Source: Enoplolaimus lenunculus (taxonomy: Eukaryota; Nematoda; Enoplea; Enoplida; Thoracostomopsidae). From it: DNA of 64,000 bases. The stretch spans positions 707,628-771,627 of the forward strand of contig JASANG010003711.1 in assembly GCA_030248215.1 (NCBI GenBank), given 5' to 3'. The notes below the pieces were generated by a model that ran no database searches, had not been told where the DNA came from, and saw only the letters and a list, made by a program, of their open reading frames with translations. Shown one piece after another: positions 25,001 through 40,600 of the stretch. The position numbers and the translations under genes are program-made. Every line of letters begins with the position of its first letter. Within the stretch, counting starts at the first letter, position 1.

Positions 25001-28000
25001 TAAAGTAAAAAGATTTCAGTCTGTCAAGCATGAACAACGTGGTTCGAGTGTGGTCATGAGATTTTTTCATTCGTCACAGATGGTAACCGGAAATAGCCTG
25101 CTAGAAAGAAACTACGCTCGAATAAAGCCCTATTCACACGTGCAAGTTTTTGCTGCGAGAACTTGCAGCTACAACTTGCACTTGCAGCATAGTTAGGAAT
25201 TTCGTTTACATGTGTGGATAGCCATGCACGTTCACTGAATTTATTGCAGGCGCTTTCTCATTGGCTGATGAAACAATGCAAGTTCTGCATGCAATTTGCA
25301 GCTGAAAGTTCTTCCATCAAAAACTTGCACGTCTGAATAGGGTTTTATAATAGGATTCCAACTTTCTCATCTTTTATGTTAACGTCAAAATTTCAGCTGT
25401 AAATATTAATACAGAAGTTAAGCTGAAAATGTAACTTTGTCAAAATATCAACTACTGGTACTGCGTAGAGATAAACCTATAAACAAGGCTAGGCCTAAGT
25501 CTAAGCCTTAGCATAAGTACCAAAAAGTCTACAGCTTAAGCCTACCGTATTGCAGTCTTGCCTAACAAGGGTACGCCCGTCACAGTAATATTAGCTCATA
25601 ATTTCAACAAGCTGATCAAATCTAGTTTAATTTAAAAATGCATGGCTCGCTAGAAGCATTGAAGAACGATTAACTTTGTATTTTAGATTCGAAAACTTAC
25701 CGATTCGCCAGGAGCACCCTAAAATACGAAATTTCAATACGTTGCCTAAATTTTAAAACAAGAAAGTTAAACTATGTTACGTATAAACATTTGTGCGTTT
25801 TCAACAAAGGGATTTGCAGACTTTACAGTTATGCAATCAACATGATTGATGACGCATCATATTAATTTGAATCCGATGTACTAGTATTTGACGGACAAAT
25901 TAAAATTTTTATAAATATATACAAACTAAGGTTTAAGCCATATGCTAAATTTATAACATTTTACGTGTTCATTCAGCTATAAATTACGTTTTCAATTTAT
26001 ATTTCCTTTACAAATGCGATTTTCCAGCATAAATACAAACACATATAATATGGTGCTCAACTTACTGGTGGGCCAGGCGGTCCAGCAATACCAGCAGGGC
26101 CTTTCGGACCTGGATCTCCAATCATGCCCCTCGGTCCCTAAAATGTATTAAGAAAGGCCTAAAAATTGGGAAACAAAAGTCCGTATAAACCACTTAGAAA
26201 CGGCTTATTTACATGTTTCATCGAAACATAATAAACAGTTCGTTATGAAACACTCGCACCAAAAATTCCATACAAATGTTATTGTTAATGCCTGCCGCGG
26301 CTAAACACTTGTCGATGGTGCAGTAAATTTATACTTTCGGAATAAAACATTAAAGGAAGCTTGGTATAGATTCTTTGGCCCATGTCACTTTAAGGGGTGG
26401 AAAGATTTCTGATGGGTCTATAAAAGAGTGGGTGTAGATTCTAGATTACAATTTTTTGCTTAGGCTTAGGCTTAGGAACACATTTTTGAAACGCGCTTAG
26501 GCTTACGCTAGGCTTAGGAATACGCTTAATTTACTGTTACGCCCCGAAAAGTAACATTGGCCGATTCTTTTATAAGCTATAATGATAGCCTACCGGGTGA
26601 CCTGCAGGTCCAGGTTTTCCGTCTTTACCTTCTAATCCAGGCGCTCCTGGAGGACCCGGTGGACCCTGGAATAGCAAAACGATTAAGAATGAAAAACAAA
26701 TATGTTTTGTAAGTTACAAGTTTCTACAGTTATTAAAAAATTAGTCTTGAATGCAGCTATTTTTAAAATACGAAATTTTAGCAGTAAGTTTTTCTTTCGT
26801 CTTTTTATACTAAAATAGCGCTTGCTAACGCTCTGGAGGATGGTCTGCAAACCGTTGAATTAGTAGGATCACCTCAATCACTTGGCACGCCACTGAATGG
26901 AGGAACAACGTTTTGAATGCAGCATGCATGGGACACTGAAAGTTAACATGGTTGACAAAGCAGAATATCAAAACTCAGTAAAAGATTTTCAAATCGGTTC
27001 CGCTGCAGTTTGAAGCGTGGACTAAAAAGTTCACGATTATAATGTTATTCAGACAATAATTTCAATCTTAAAACAATTCTCACAATAGCGCAGACCACGC
27101 TTTCAACGTACCGGTTCGCCTTGAATTCCATCGAAACCTAGAGTGCCTGGCGGTCCTTGAGGGCCCTGAAACCAAAAAATGAACAATAAATTTTGTATTA
27201 ATAAGATGTCGAATATCGAAAATAACATTCCGATAATTAAAGATGCTAAATGCAAACGAAACAGTTAATGTTTATAACGGAAGAGATATCATTGGGATGT
27301 ATATATCGCTTCAGAAATTTCTGAATACATAATAAACAAGACTCATCGCTCGAAGGCGGTGACAAAACCACGACTCGACAGGATTTGGAATAAACTGTTA
27401 TATTTGAGTTTTCTACTAATTTTTGCCACTACTCTGTTTTATGAGATATCCTCTATGAAAGTTAAATATTGGCCATGTCACGGTTATCAATAATGCTGCT
27501 CTGACTGGTCGGTATATTATATAACTGAACCTAACTGCACGGTTGTGCATTTTCGGATAACGTAGAAACTATAGAAGGATTAAACCTTCTCTACAAACTG
27601 ATGTGTACAATTTACCATTTTTCCTGGTAGCCCAACTAAACCAGGGTTACCAGTATATCCTTTATCACCCTGAAATCAAATATGAACCAAAATTAACACA
27701 ACATCTGTGAAAGCCTTGTTATCGAAATGCTAAACTAAGCATTGATTGAAAAGTTTATTGTACATTTAGCAAATCACTACTAATAGTTTAAATCTGTGAA
27801 TAGTATTGTTAGCAAACGAAACCGGCTACGAGACCAAAATTTCGTATCAGCATTAATAATCAAATACTTGAAAAAATAAAAAATTAGCCAAATTTCACCA
27901 GGTAAAACTCCACTGATAAAATGTATGTATGTATACTGTAAAACGCTTTAGAGTTTGCACTAAGCTAAGCTATCTCAGCATGCCACAATAGAAAATCCGC

Positions 28001-28639
28001 GAACCTTTTCGCCTTTGACTCCGTTGATCCCAGGAACACCAGGTTCTCCAACGTTACCCTAGAATAAGAAAGTTTAGTTTTGAAATTCGCATAGCGGACA
28101 GGGACGAATCATGATCAAACACAGCACTGAGGCCGATTTGTTCTGAGGGTCTCGAAAATAGATTGCTAGAAGACGTGGTTCATTGTCATACAAAGTTTTG
28201 ATTAACACCGGGCACGTTAGCAATGATATTTAAATCATTAAATACTAATTTGGAATTTGTTTTGCGATCGTTAAAGATCATAAAAGACTGCGGTGTCAGT
28301 TGCGAGATGCTTGCAGTTAGTTGGTTCCGTTTTGAATGCTATCTTTGAAATGATACATAATATGCGCATAACGACCCGATAATATTGATATGTCCACATG
28401 TGATATGACAAAATTTTGACAGAAAACTGCCGGAACACTTACCGGAAGCCCAATTGGTCCAATGCGTCCAGGTACTCCAATCGGACCGAGAGGTCCCTGA
28501 AACAAATTTGGCAATTCAGCGTATCCAGCAAAAGTTAGTAACATTATGGTTTGAAACTAAATTTTTATACCAAATTTTCCTAAAATGTTAAATAATAATA
28601 GTAATAATAATAATAATAATAATAATACAACAACAATAA

Positions 28640-28679
<40 letters not shown>

Positions 28680-31600
28680 CAGGGCCAGTGCAGCAACCCA
28701 ACATACCCCTATTTGGGGGCCCGCCGCAAAGAGGGGCCACCGTCCTAACAAGATTTTAAACAAAAAATTTGAAAAATATTTTGATTGTCACAAAGGGCCC
28801 CCAGCCCACAATATTTAGAGGCCCACACGCTAGCCTGCTCCAGCACTAGAAATATTAGTAACAACGCCAACAACACAGTCGAAATATGTTGTTCCTCACG
28901 AAATTCACGCACCGAAATCACGTTAATTCAAGTCATTATTGTGAAAATTTGAAATCAAAACTTGAACAGTTTCAAACTAAAACTTACCACCGGGCCGCGT
29001 TCGCCACCTGGTCCTGGAGGTCCCTGAGGTCCTTGAGGGCCCTGCAAACATTTTTACGCCGCATATCACAATCATAACAAAAACATATAAACAAAGATTA
29101 TAGAAAACTTTTATGCAATAAAGTTTAGGCGGATAGCGCGACTATTTTTGAGGAGTCGATTTTGCACAAAAAAAGGCCGGTTGAACGAGAATGAATCACT
29201 GAATATTATTTCACGCTGACCAACTTTTTGAAGTATAACTTAACTGGCAGACGCTTTACCATACAAAGTACTACGATATTTAAGCTATTTTTTGACTCCA
29301 TTCTATAGCACCTTACTTAAAACAGCTGGAGTTCAAAAAATTGCAGATCGACATATTTGTTTACTTCAACCCACAAAAAGTTTCGTTACACACATACCGA
29401 TTGGATCAGTAAAATAGTGAACAATAGTGTAGGAAAACTTTTGTATTTGATTAAATTATACCCCAGGTAGATGTACTCTAACTACAAACGGCATACATGT
29501 CTTACCAGCAATCCTGGGTTTCCTTTTTCACCAGGTGGACCTGGTTGTCCAAGAGGGCCTTTGTCACCAGGGCGGCCTTGTTGTCCCTGTGCTCCAGGTA
29601 TACCGTCTTTGCCCTTAAACAAAAATTATGCACACTAGAACGTTCTTAGGTCACATTAACTAAAATTAAACAACATAAATGTTTATCTGAACATCATCAT
29701 ATTTCAACTATTAGACCGCAGAAGCGTAGCCAGGATATCATTTTGACAGAGTATAACCTCATTTATTTTCTTACTAGAATCCAATATGTAATTTTAGTAC
29801 CTATAAAAGTGAATGTTTTATCACGTCTGGGTCTTTCCAGAAATTTCTGTGAGGAATATATCCTTATTATCCTCGATATAGGACCCTGTTATGCTGTTAT
29901 TATCATTACCAGCCAGACAATTACACAATAAAGAAATTTTCAACTTACATCCTGCCCCGGTCGGCCTTCTTCGCCTTTCTGACCAGGAGCACCTTGCGGC
30001 CCTCTGAAACCCTGGTCACCTCTTGGACCTGGAAGTCCTTGATCTCCTTTGGCACCTGGATAGCCATCTTGGCCCGGCGGACCCAAATCGCCTTTAGGTC
30101 CGAGAACACCTGGAGTTCCTTGTGGACCCGTAAAACCAACAGGGCCGACATCACCTTTCGGTCCCTAAAATTGACTTATCTTAAAATACTAAAGTTAAAA
30201 GTTGTATTGAATGCAAAGAACTGCTTTAATGAAACAAAAAGTGTATATTTACAGCTACTACGATTTTATTAGTTCAAAAGGGGCATTTCCAAGGGCGGCC
30301 CCACGGAGGGCATTTTAAGCCGTGCATCTCCAAACTCGTATGGTGTCGATGCAATAGACTCGGTCTAAAAGTAAACAATGTTGAATTGCAACTGTTGGGC
30401 CCCAAAATTATTCGGTGCCTTCCCAAATATAATTTTTTGCTGACGTCCGTTGTCATTTCTTAAGCATTTCTCCCGACTAAAATCCAAACTGCACAAAATA
30501 GTCAGTTTTTAATATGGCGCTCAGGCCCGTATCCAGAGAAGGGCAACAGAAACTCGGAACTCAAGTATGAATTTTGCCCCCCCCCCCCCCGGACAAATTT
30601 CAACTTCATTAGTAAATCGGAAACACTTGTATATTCCTTTTAATAAATGTTTAGGCCTCATAGCAAGGTGATTACAGAATACAGACTGGTCTGCACTTCG
30701 GCGTGTGAAGCATTTTAAAAGAAAAACTGTTAAATTGAGACTTCAGCAAACCAGAAATAAGTCTAAACGAAACGATTTCAAAGCATAATTTGCGCCTTCA
30801 AACTTTTGATCCTCGTCTTACATTATCTTGCTTGTATAGACTAACTGAAACGCTACTCGAGTAAGGCACAGGCACAAGATAGTAGCACCAGCTCAACTTA
30901 TTGCAGGGGAACAAAAATGTCAGGACGACAATATGGGGGAATTTTCCGTGATTTACAATTCAGGCTAAAACTTTTCTATGGGATGTCAAAATGTTTCTTG
31001 ATCGGGACAGCTAACCCTTGTTGCACCCTCTTCTACTGGTCCGGTAAAGTCCCAAACCTACAGGTGGGCCTAGTGGTCCTTCTGGTCCAGGCAATCCAAT
31101 GTCGCCTTGCGGACCATCGTTGCCGTTCAATCCATCACTGCCTGGTACGCCGCGTTCGCCAGGTTCTCCCTAGAAATCAAAGTTAAAATAGCTTTCAGCA
31201 AAGCAAACCAGTTGTCTGTATTAATGTTTTACACGCCCACGGCATTATTATTAATTTAAAATTGCTTGATGCTTGTATTCAGATTATTTTTCAGCGATGT
31301 TTATTTTGTTCTTGGAACTGCGCTGGGCGTTTCAAAAGACAACGCCGAATTATCTGCCGCTGGAAGAACTAAACATACAAAGGATAAGTTGATTTTCATT
31401 TATTTTTGAAATATACTAATTTTGCAAAACTTACTACAGGTCCAGGAGGTCCCGTTGGACCCATTTGTCCTTGTAGGCCTGGTGGACCCTAAAACAGGTA
31501 AATTTCGAAATATCGTCCTGCGTACCGATAAATACGTTATGTGACTTAGGGTTAATACGACACTGGGTATTGCAGTTGCAGTTAATAGCAATATTACGGA

Positions 31601-34600
31601 ACACAACAAGAAACGGACAGCGCAGGTTGAGATTAATTGTTTGAACAAAATGAATGTTTTTACAATCTAATGAATCTCTCACTTAATTCAGAAGCGCTTC
31701 CATCAACAGGAATCAAAATTACAGCATTAAAAGACGAGAAAAAAATCTTACAGATTACTGAACAGTATAAACATTAATGATAAGTGTAAGAACCAAAAAC
31801 AGTTAACGGAACATACCAGCGCACCAGGAGGTCCTTCTTTACCAGGCTGTCCAAACACACCAGGATTGCCCTAAAATAGTATAACATCTATTTGCAAAAA
31901 AATGTAATTGCATTGAGTTGGAGCCGCGTAACGTTTAGTAAAAGTATTTGAAGTTTTAAAAACGTATAGATAACGCGTTAAAAATAGTCCACTAAGACAA
32001 AATTATATTCTAACTTGGACGATTCGATGGATGGTAGATACCGGGGTCCATCACTCCAACCGAACCCGTGCAGGCTACAAAACTTGTATTGGAATGGAAT
32101 ACACCATTGTCAATCAAGTTTTAAGGCTTAAGCACATACTTGCTTGAACAAATCTTTCGAAACATATGCCATACTATAGTGTATTTTAAGAAAATTGCAC
32201 ATATGTACAACTACGGATTTCTAATGCTCATTGCGAACATTACAAAATCAATTCATATGCAGATAATTTTTTGTGAAAACCAACAACCTTAATTTCTCAA
32301 ACCGTTCGTCATTAGAAAAACTCAAAATGTTGCTCTGTCCGGTAAACAATTGGTGTTACCTGGTTGCCTTTGTGTCCCCGATCACCTTTTGCACCAGCCA
32401 AGCCGAAGGCACCCTAAACACATAAATAGCAATATAAACTGTAGAAACAAAAGCTTAAGCTTATTTTTAAATAAACCAAGTGTTACGTGTATTGGTCTAA
32501 GACCAGGGCCGGAGCAGCCACCCCCATACCCCCAATTTGACGGAGCTGCACTTCTAAGGGGCCCTCATCCTAACCGGTTGAAAGAAAAGCCGCTGAGGTT
32601 TTGAAACGCGTCTGGCTTCTCGCTTGCTTCGCTCGACCGTGGAGTTCCTGCCCACCGGCACTGCATAAAACAGTTACAACTGCTTACCTATACAATATCA
32701 GGTGTTTAAAGAACTCGTCCAATTGCAACGTCAGAGCCCCTAGGTGAATATAAGTTTTTGCAGTGCTAAATTTCACTAAATAATTATGGTTTTCTGCACT
32801 AACCGTGCCATGCGAACGAAAATATATAAGTATGTTTAACATTAAAACACGTGACATTTTGAATAGAAAATTTCTGGCTCTTAGATCATTTGGTCTTTGC
32901 AATGGTCGCCCTAATGAGACCGTCTCTAGCGTCCAAGTATTTTGGTTATTCCGGGAACGAACGACCAGACATGCACAATTACAGCATTAACGAGTTAACG
33001 AACGGTTTGTTGTGAAAATTACGTATTTCAAAATTTTGTGATAACCCCGTCAGTATACTGGTTGCACAATTTGAGGGCTACGAGGTGCAAAATACGGTAG
33101 GGTTTCTAAAACTTATTGCGCAACATTCAACTTGCCTATTCCTCAGGTTTCTATATTCAACGTATACAAAATACAAAACAAAACCTTGTCTCCTTTATCG
33201 CCTTGAGGACCAGCGATCCCTTGCATTCCTTGTTCACCTTTTTGACCAGGCAATCCCGTTGATCCTTTAGCTCCGTCAACGCCGTTTGTACCCTGTATTA
33301 CAATAGGTAAGAAGGTTGTATACTCTTGTTGAAGTATGCATCAACCACTCTTGATTATATTAATTTAATCGAAAATTGTTTGATGTGAAGACTTATCTTT
33401 TATATAATTTAAAAGCACTTTTTTCAATTATCGAAGGTTCCCGTTGAATGACAACACGACTTTTGCTGTACTAGCCAACTAAGCCAAGTTTCAATGAAAG
33501 TTGTTAAGAATTAAGGTTCAAAAATACGTATCTAACTCGTATTTACAATATTAAACCAACGGTCTGTTTTATTGGCTCATGGGACAAAAAGTGGTCAGGT
33601 ACTCCTCTGAATTATTTCAGCTCGAAGGCCCAAAGTTTGGGCCTCGAGCGCCCGATCTGCTTAGGCCCGCGGGTTCAACATTTGTACCCGAACCTGCGGG
33701 TGTTGACCCGGGCTGGTTCCAAGCCTGATAAAAGCTCAATTTAAAAGCAAATTACAGAAATACAACTAAGAAACGTTTTGTAGTATTAGAGATATATCCA
33801 ATTCGTAGTCATTGCTACTTAACGCTCTAACATGAAGTGTTTCAGTGTAAACTGTCATACCTGCGAGCCGGGAAGCCCAGAAATGCCTTGTGGTCCTTGA
33901 GGTCCTCGGTCACCTTGTTTACCAACCGCTCCAGGTTCACCGACCAGCCCTGGCAATCCTCGATCTCCCTAAAATCGTTTAAAGTTCGATAAAAAATTGA
34001 ACGAATGAATGTGTTTGGTTGCATTATATTGGCTGGGTTTCAAAAATCCTACTTAAACACAACTTCATGCTTGAATATTTGATAAGCAATTACTTAAACA
34101 ATTTATCGTTTCTAAAACCATACTTAAGTGAATAAAATACCTAAACGCTCATCAAATGTAATAAATTACAGACTAACGGGTGTGGTATGCTATCATTGGT
34201 TCAATTGAGATTGTAGAATGTTATAAGTATACCTAATACAAAGCTTTGGCTTATTTATTATGACACTGGCCCATAATTTTTCATTCTTTATTTTTTGTAG
34301 CAAAAGTTTTAAATGTTTAAGACTGTCCCGTTAAGTGATTAAAAGCAAAACTTATGTAAAGACTTAAGCAACATTTCAAAAACCCAATCGTTGTTAGTTT
34401 ATTCAGATACTTTGCATAATAATTTGAAAAACAAACGGCTCGAGTCGTTTGAGCCAACGTGATTCCGCCATTATAATACAATAACCGGATGCGCACTATC
34501 ATGAGTGTGGCAAAAAAGATTAAATGCATAAACAAACCTGTGATTGAACAGCTTTTAGCTTACTTGATTATCTTAAGCAAATGTTGAGCTAAACATTTAA

Positions 34601-37600
34601 TTTCATTGTGAACGGATTCATGAATTAAGTTAATTACAGACGAGATCGGCTCTTGAGCGAATGCTCTGACTGATTATACAATCAACCAGTTGTTCAATGA
34701 TGTATTGCTCACTTTTCCTCCAGGCAAACCCATTTGTCCTGGCTCTCCTCGTTGTCCAGGCAGGCCGACGTCACCGTTTGAACCAGGTGCACCAGGTTCA
34801 CCTCGCGGGCCTTGTTCACCCTAAAAATCTGAGCGATAGTTAGGGCACAAGTTATCAAACGATTCTATCATGTCAATTGGCAACACGGTTTGTCTACTCA
34901 ACAACAAACGATTGGTTACAGTTACGCAAAGGCTTCGCCGTTGGGTGTTGTCCGAACCAGAAAACTGGACACGTGCCATTGCTTACATTTAATCAGTTCC
35001 GTCTTGATTGTCTGGACAAACAGTCCTGTGCTTTAATTTGTTTGGTTTCGTGCGCGCTTCCAGTCAAAATTCTACGCAGTTGTTCAGTTTGTACCAAAAT
35101 TAGCATTTTTTTGTGAAAATAGAATTTTTCAACATGTATCTATCTATAACACATACACGCGTAAATCTTCAACTTATAAAACAAGGTACCATTGGTGTCT
35201 ACATAGTAATAAGGCGATATTCAAATATTCATTACGTACTCACCCGTGGTCCTCGAATACCAGGCTCACCAATTGGACCGTCTTTGCCGGGCGAACCAGG
35301 CAAACCTGTGTTTCCTGGTTTGCCTTGATTTCCTTTTTGACCAGTGCGTCCCTGAAACAAAAGTTCCATTGCAATGAGGGAAAATTGCCAATATATTGCT
35401 TGGTTATATGTATATAACGCAATTATAAGCACAGATGTAGAAAACTGGTTGTATTTTCGCCCATATCATTAGTGTGGACTTGTATTAATAAACGAAACTT
35501 CGTTTTACATGCAAAATGTCAAAAGACGTATATGTTGACTGACATAACACTAGGAATAGTCATGATTACGACGGGCCAGTGATATTTTAAATTCAGAGCC
35601 GCAACTACGATTGGGGCGAAGCAGGCCAACAGTCTTTTGGGATATTTTCGTTCCCCAAAATGAAAATTTTCCGAATGCATTTAAGGAACTGTATTTTAGA
35701 ATGAGTTTTGTAGCCTGTGTAAAAAACGTTCTATCCAGTCTAAAAATTGAATCTGGTTGCTCGGGAGTTTTAATTCGGCAATTGTTCACTCACCGTTTCC
35801 ATATAAAGTTTGCCCCACACTTATAACGAACCTGAGTTTAAGCCTAAGCGTGAGAAAAATCTTATGCTTAAACGTAAACCTAAACCTAAACGCGTGATAA
35901 TAAAACAATATAAGCAGTGCGGGAAAGTTTTTTCGACTTCTACTAAATTTACAACACTGCAAATGTAAGCAAACAAGTACAATTAAATTGCATAAATTTC
36001 TTTAAAAATCACAGCCATATATGCTTCGTGCATTAGGTACTTACCGTAAGCCCTTGGATGCCTTCGTTGCCAGGAGCACCACGCTGTCCAGGTTCGCCAA
36101 TCAAACCAGGAAGTCCACGCTCGCCTTGATATCCACGTTCGCCCTATATAATAAGAATATATAAATATTTCGATGATTGAAAATTTGGAAGAAACTAAAG
36201 TTCGTTATAATACGTCTATATGGTACGTTTTCAGTTTTTTGATAGCGTTTAAATTTTAAGTTTCGATTATAAATCTTTTTAACAGTCAGCTTGAAACCAA
36301 ACACGAAGCAGAAAGAGTGCAAGATGAAGTTCACCCGTCAGCAAAAATTAAGTGATATCTAGAAACGATTCAACCTCGCATATAGGTCATGACAAATTCT
36401 TGCATGCCCCTCTGAGCCGTTTCTAGCCCCCCCTCGTCCTCCGTGGCATGTTGAGCCGGCTGTACACTCGTGTTGAATCAATACATAGGTATCGGTAAAA
36501 TCAAGGAACCGATATCGGTATATAAAGTACTTTGACATACCGATACTTTTAATTTTAGTGTATTTTTATACAAATTGACCTGAATTTAAGAAAAGATAAG
36601 TGTTTTACAATGGGGCAGTGGAGCACAGAGCGGCGTTGCGACATATAAGCGAATTAATTAAAGACCTGGTTACATTTTAGAGCACGAACGTAAATATTTT
36701 GCATTACTCACTGTGGTAGGCTGCGGGCGAGTGTGGGGGCAAAAGGCAAGCCCCCCAAATACCAAGAACAAAAAAGATATACGGTGAACTTGAAGGAAAA
36801 TGCCATTTTTCGTCCTTCAAAATTTGTCTTTCTGCTCTTTGGGACCTCAACTACGTATCAGTTATATACAAAAGTAACAAATAGTTCAGGTGTAGCGTAC
36901 GCTGCACGAACCTACAATTCATCTGCAAAGCAAAATCTGGTATAAATTTTACTTTGACAAAAAAGTTGGCAAAGGTCAATTGGGGGGACGTGTAGGAGGA
37001 AGAAAAGAAATTAGGATGCGAAGGACCCCGCCTCGGCATTTGATAAATTACACACTGACGATATATATTTAATTTCATATTTACTTCGAACTTTTCCCGT
37101 ACATGGAATGCGCTATACTTGTCGTGCCGCGTGTCTGTTTATTTCCGGATGTATGTTTTCTCCAATATAAAAATGAGTTTATGGTGATTATTCAGCCCCG
37201 TAGCCGGCTCACATTGCTAAGAGATGGGGGTAAAATTTTTCAGGAAGAGCATTCAAAGGTTTTCAATGACTTGCAAGCAAGGTTGAAAAGTTTCTCGGGG
37301 GGGGGGGTAAATTCTTCTACGGGGCTCAGCCCTCCTGCCCTCACCCCTTGACTACGGGCCCGTGATTATTCACCAAGAAAATTGTTCGCGTTCATCGACT
37401 ACAAGACAGTGACAAAATACCGTAAAATTTAAGCGCTACTTACTCGTTCTCCTTGTGGGCCAGGCGGTCCCAATGGTCCTTCTGGTCCAGGCTCTCCATC
37501 TTTTCCATCTTGTCCAGGCAGCCCTGCAGGACCGACCAAACCCTGTAAATACGAAAATGCATATAAAACAAGGCAGAGTTAAACTACACTGTCTAAATAT

Positions 37601-40600
37601 TAATTTTTATGCTTACATGGGAAATGCTTGAAGTATGAAACAAACCTACTGTTTACACACCAATGGTCAAAGAAAGAGGTAAATTTTATAACGAAACAAT
37701 TCGATTTTTCGCAGATTGGTGGTCAATATGTAAACTGTATTGACTCGCACTCAAGGAAGCCGCTAGCACAACCATGAGCAACCCGAGTACACCCCGCGCT
37801 GGATTAACAGTTTCGTGACCTACTCACAAAGTGCCAATTATAGCATAAAATACTGTTCGGTTTGTATATTTGTGCGCGGAACTTAATCACAAATCAACCG
37901 GACACTTTCGATACCGGATCAAAAAATGACACCGGAAGTTTCCGGTCGAACGTTGGCGACTGGATTCATAAAAGTTCCATTTGAATAAAATTAAGTAGAT
38001 TTGTGGCATTTTTGTTGCTGTAAACCAACCTGGAATCCGCGTTGGCCGACAGCTCCTTCAGGCCCGACTTCACCAGGAAGGCCCTGTAAACAAAAATGCA
38101 AAATAATCAGAGAACAGCGGACAGCGCATGATACAACAGCGAAACTGCTGGCTTTTGAATCCAACTGTCGCTTTTAAACTGCAGGAATTTCTCGAATCAA
38201 GCGATTCATTTTTAGGACACATTTCCATCTCAAAGATCCCAGCAGTGTAAACTTCATCCATCCTTAATGGTATGGTATACAGTTACAGCACAATCTTAAG
38301 CATAATCCTAAGACTAATCTTAACCCTAAAGTTAGGCCAAAATCTGAACTTGTCGAAAAGCTGTAGGCAATAGCGGATCCAAGAGGAGCCACCTCAACCA
38401 AGGCACCCAACAAGGATCACAACTCCGATTTTGTATGAAAGGTTTAACACTAAAATGGCATCTGGCTGCGGTTTAAGTGTACATCATCCACTTAATCTAG
38501 AAATAACGCAAAGTTCTAATGTAATCATAGAGACATGAAGATTTAAAGGGTAAAACGTACTATCGGACCAACTTCGCCCGTTGCACCAGGTAATCCATCG
38601 TTCCCTGGTGTTCCCTGAAACGTAAAAAATCACAAATATATATTATACATATTTACACCCACGACCCACATCAACTGGTATATAATTTTGTTGTCATGTG
38701 ACTGTGACCAATGCCAATGGCAAAAAAGAACTCAGAATAGCATGTCTGCAATGAGAAATTTCTAAATTTAAAACAAGTAGTATCTGAATTAAACTAACCT
38801 GTTCTCCCTTAGCGCCGGAAGCTCCGGGAACGCCATCTTTGCCAGCTTTGCCCTAAAAAGTACAAACAATTGCAAATAGAAAATTAACCAAGATACCATC
38901 AGAAAAGCGAATATTTGTTTCAGCTGCTATAATGCAATGGTGTAAGTTCTGCATTTTTTAGCTTTTCATAGGGTGTACTTTATATGCGGACAACGTTAAA
39001 TATGCTGTAATAATCTGCTCACTCTAACTTTCTACTTCAAGCGGTTTAAGAAATTGAAAAGTTGATTAGCACAACAACTTAGACGCCCCTTGCAGCAGTT
39101 TATAACAGGCCCCTGCCAGTCTCTTGAAATAATTAATTGACCAAGTAAATCATCATCGTTAAAACCGTGAGAAATTGTCTGGTGTAGCTTTATGCAACTT
39201 CCACAATAACATGCGTGCACCAGGTGACTTTTGAGGGGTTAGTGTCATGCACGCTGAAACATTTTTGGCTTCAGCATCTTTCACACTGAAGCTTTTTGGC
39301 TTTAACGTCCAGGATACTGAATCTTTTTTGGCTTCAGTGTCCATGACACTACCCCCTCAGAAGTCACCTGGTGTACGCATGTTATTGTGGCAGTTGCATT
39401 ACAAGAACACCAGAACCTAGATTACTAATCCCACAAACCACCGTTAATCAATGCAAAGTCTACTTGTGATTGTTGTTATGCCCAAGTACCTAATAGCTCA
39501 TTAGCGAAAAACGTAATGCAATACGGCAGGCAAAATTAACCAACAGTAACCAGAATTTTGTATTCCGGCCGCAAGATACCAATCACATACCTCGGGTCCT
39601 TTTTCACCCGTAGCACCAAAAGGTCCAGGGGGACCAGGTAAGCCCTGAAATGGTAACACGGAACATAAAAGCGGCTTAGATATGGCATTTTAATTTTGAA
39701 ACAAATATTTCAACTGGCTACGAATTCATTGTTTCTGTTATAAAAATTGTAAAATTTCAATATCATTTGCGGGTTACATTTTTGCTCGATCTCAGCAAAT
39801 TTAATTGCAGATTCGATGATCGCTTAAATTGCTAAAACTAAAAATTATAACAAAACACCACCGTTTCTTCCGTTGTTTGCTGTATATGTCATCTCTCAAG
39901 AATACTACAAAAGCATCAAAAAGTACAAAGGAATTGTAAACATACCGGAACTCCAGGCGCACCAATCAAACCGTCTTTTCCAGCATCGCCCTGAAAATAA
40001 ATTACATCTAATATACTTCGTGCAATCGTTGAAACTAATTTTGTGATCAGTTTCAGTTGGTTGAACTTTGGTAAAAACGTATTTCATTGGCTCGATCTAA
40101 AATGATACAGTTATACATAAAAACATAATTCTTTGGGGTGCAGGCATGATTTGATTTCGGGAGGATGCAGCCAAGTTTCATGCTGTTCCAGCGAGCAGTC
40201 AAATATAATTGTAAAGCCTATAAAAAGACAATTTCTTTTCCTTTTCCCGACAACCCTGCTAAGCTTAAACTGTTATGTGTCGAGAAAGTGACGTCATGCG
40301 CCTCTCAGCTGTAGTCAAGAAATTAATGTTGGAAACATAACAGGCAGAACGTAAGAATATTAACCGATTGAACAAGAACTCGCAGTTTGTTTGGATAACA
40401 TCTTGTGTTACCGGGCAAAATGACTTCGAAATGTTTGATAAACTTGGCTTTTGGTTTTTCGCAAATGGTGTTTCAAAAATTCGAAATCGCGTATACCTTT
40501 TGACCTTGTAATCCCTGTGCTCCATTGGGACCAGGCCTTCCAGTTTGACCCTGTAAACAAATATTTTAGTACCATAGCAGAGATTAAACTGGATTGGAAA

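Noticed and set aside
28557-28818. Poly-Asn/Ile ORFs on both strands
   Set aside because: Produced by the AAT microsatellite.
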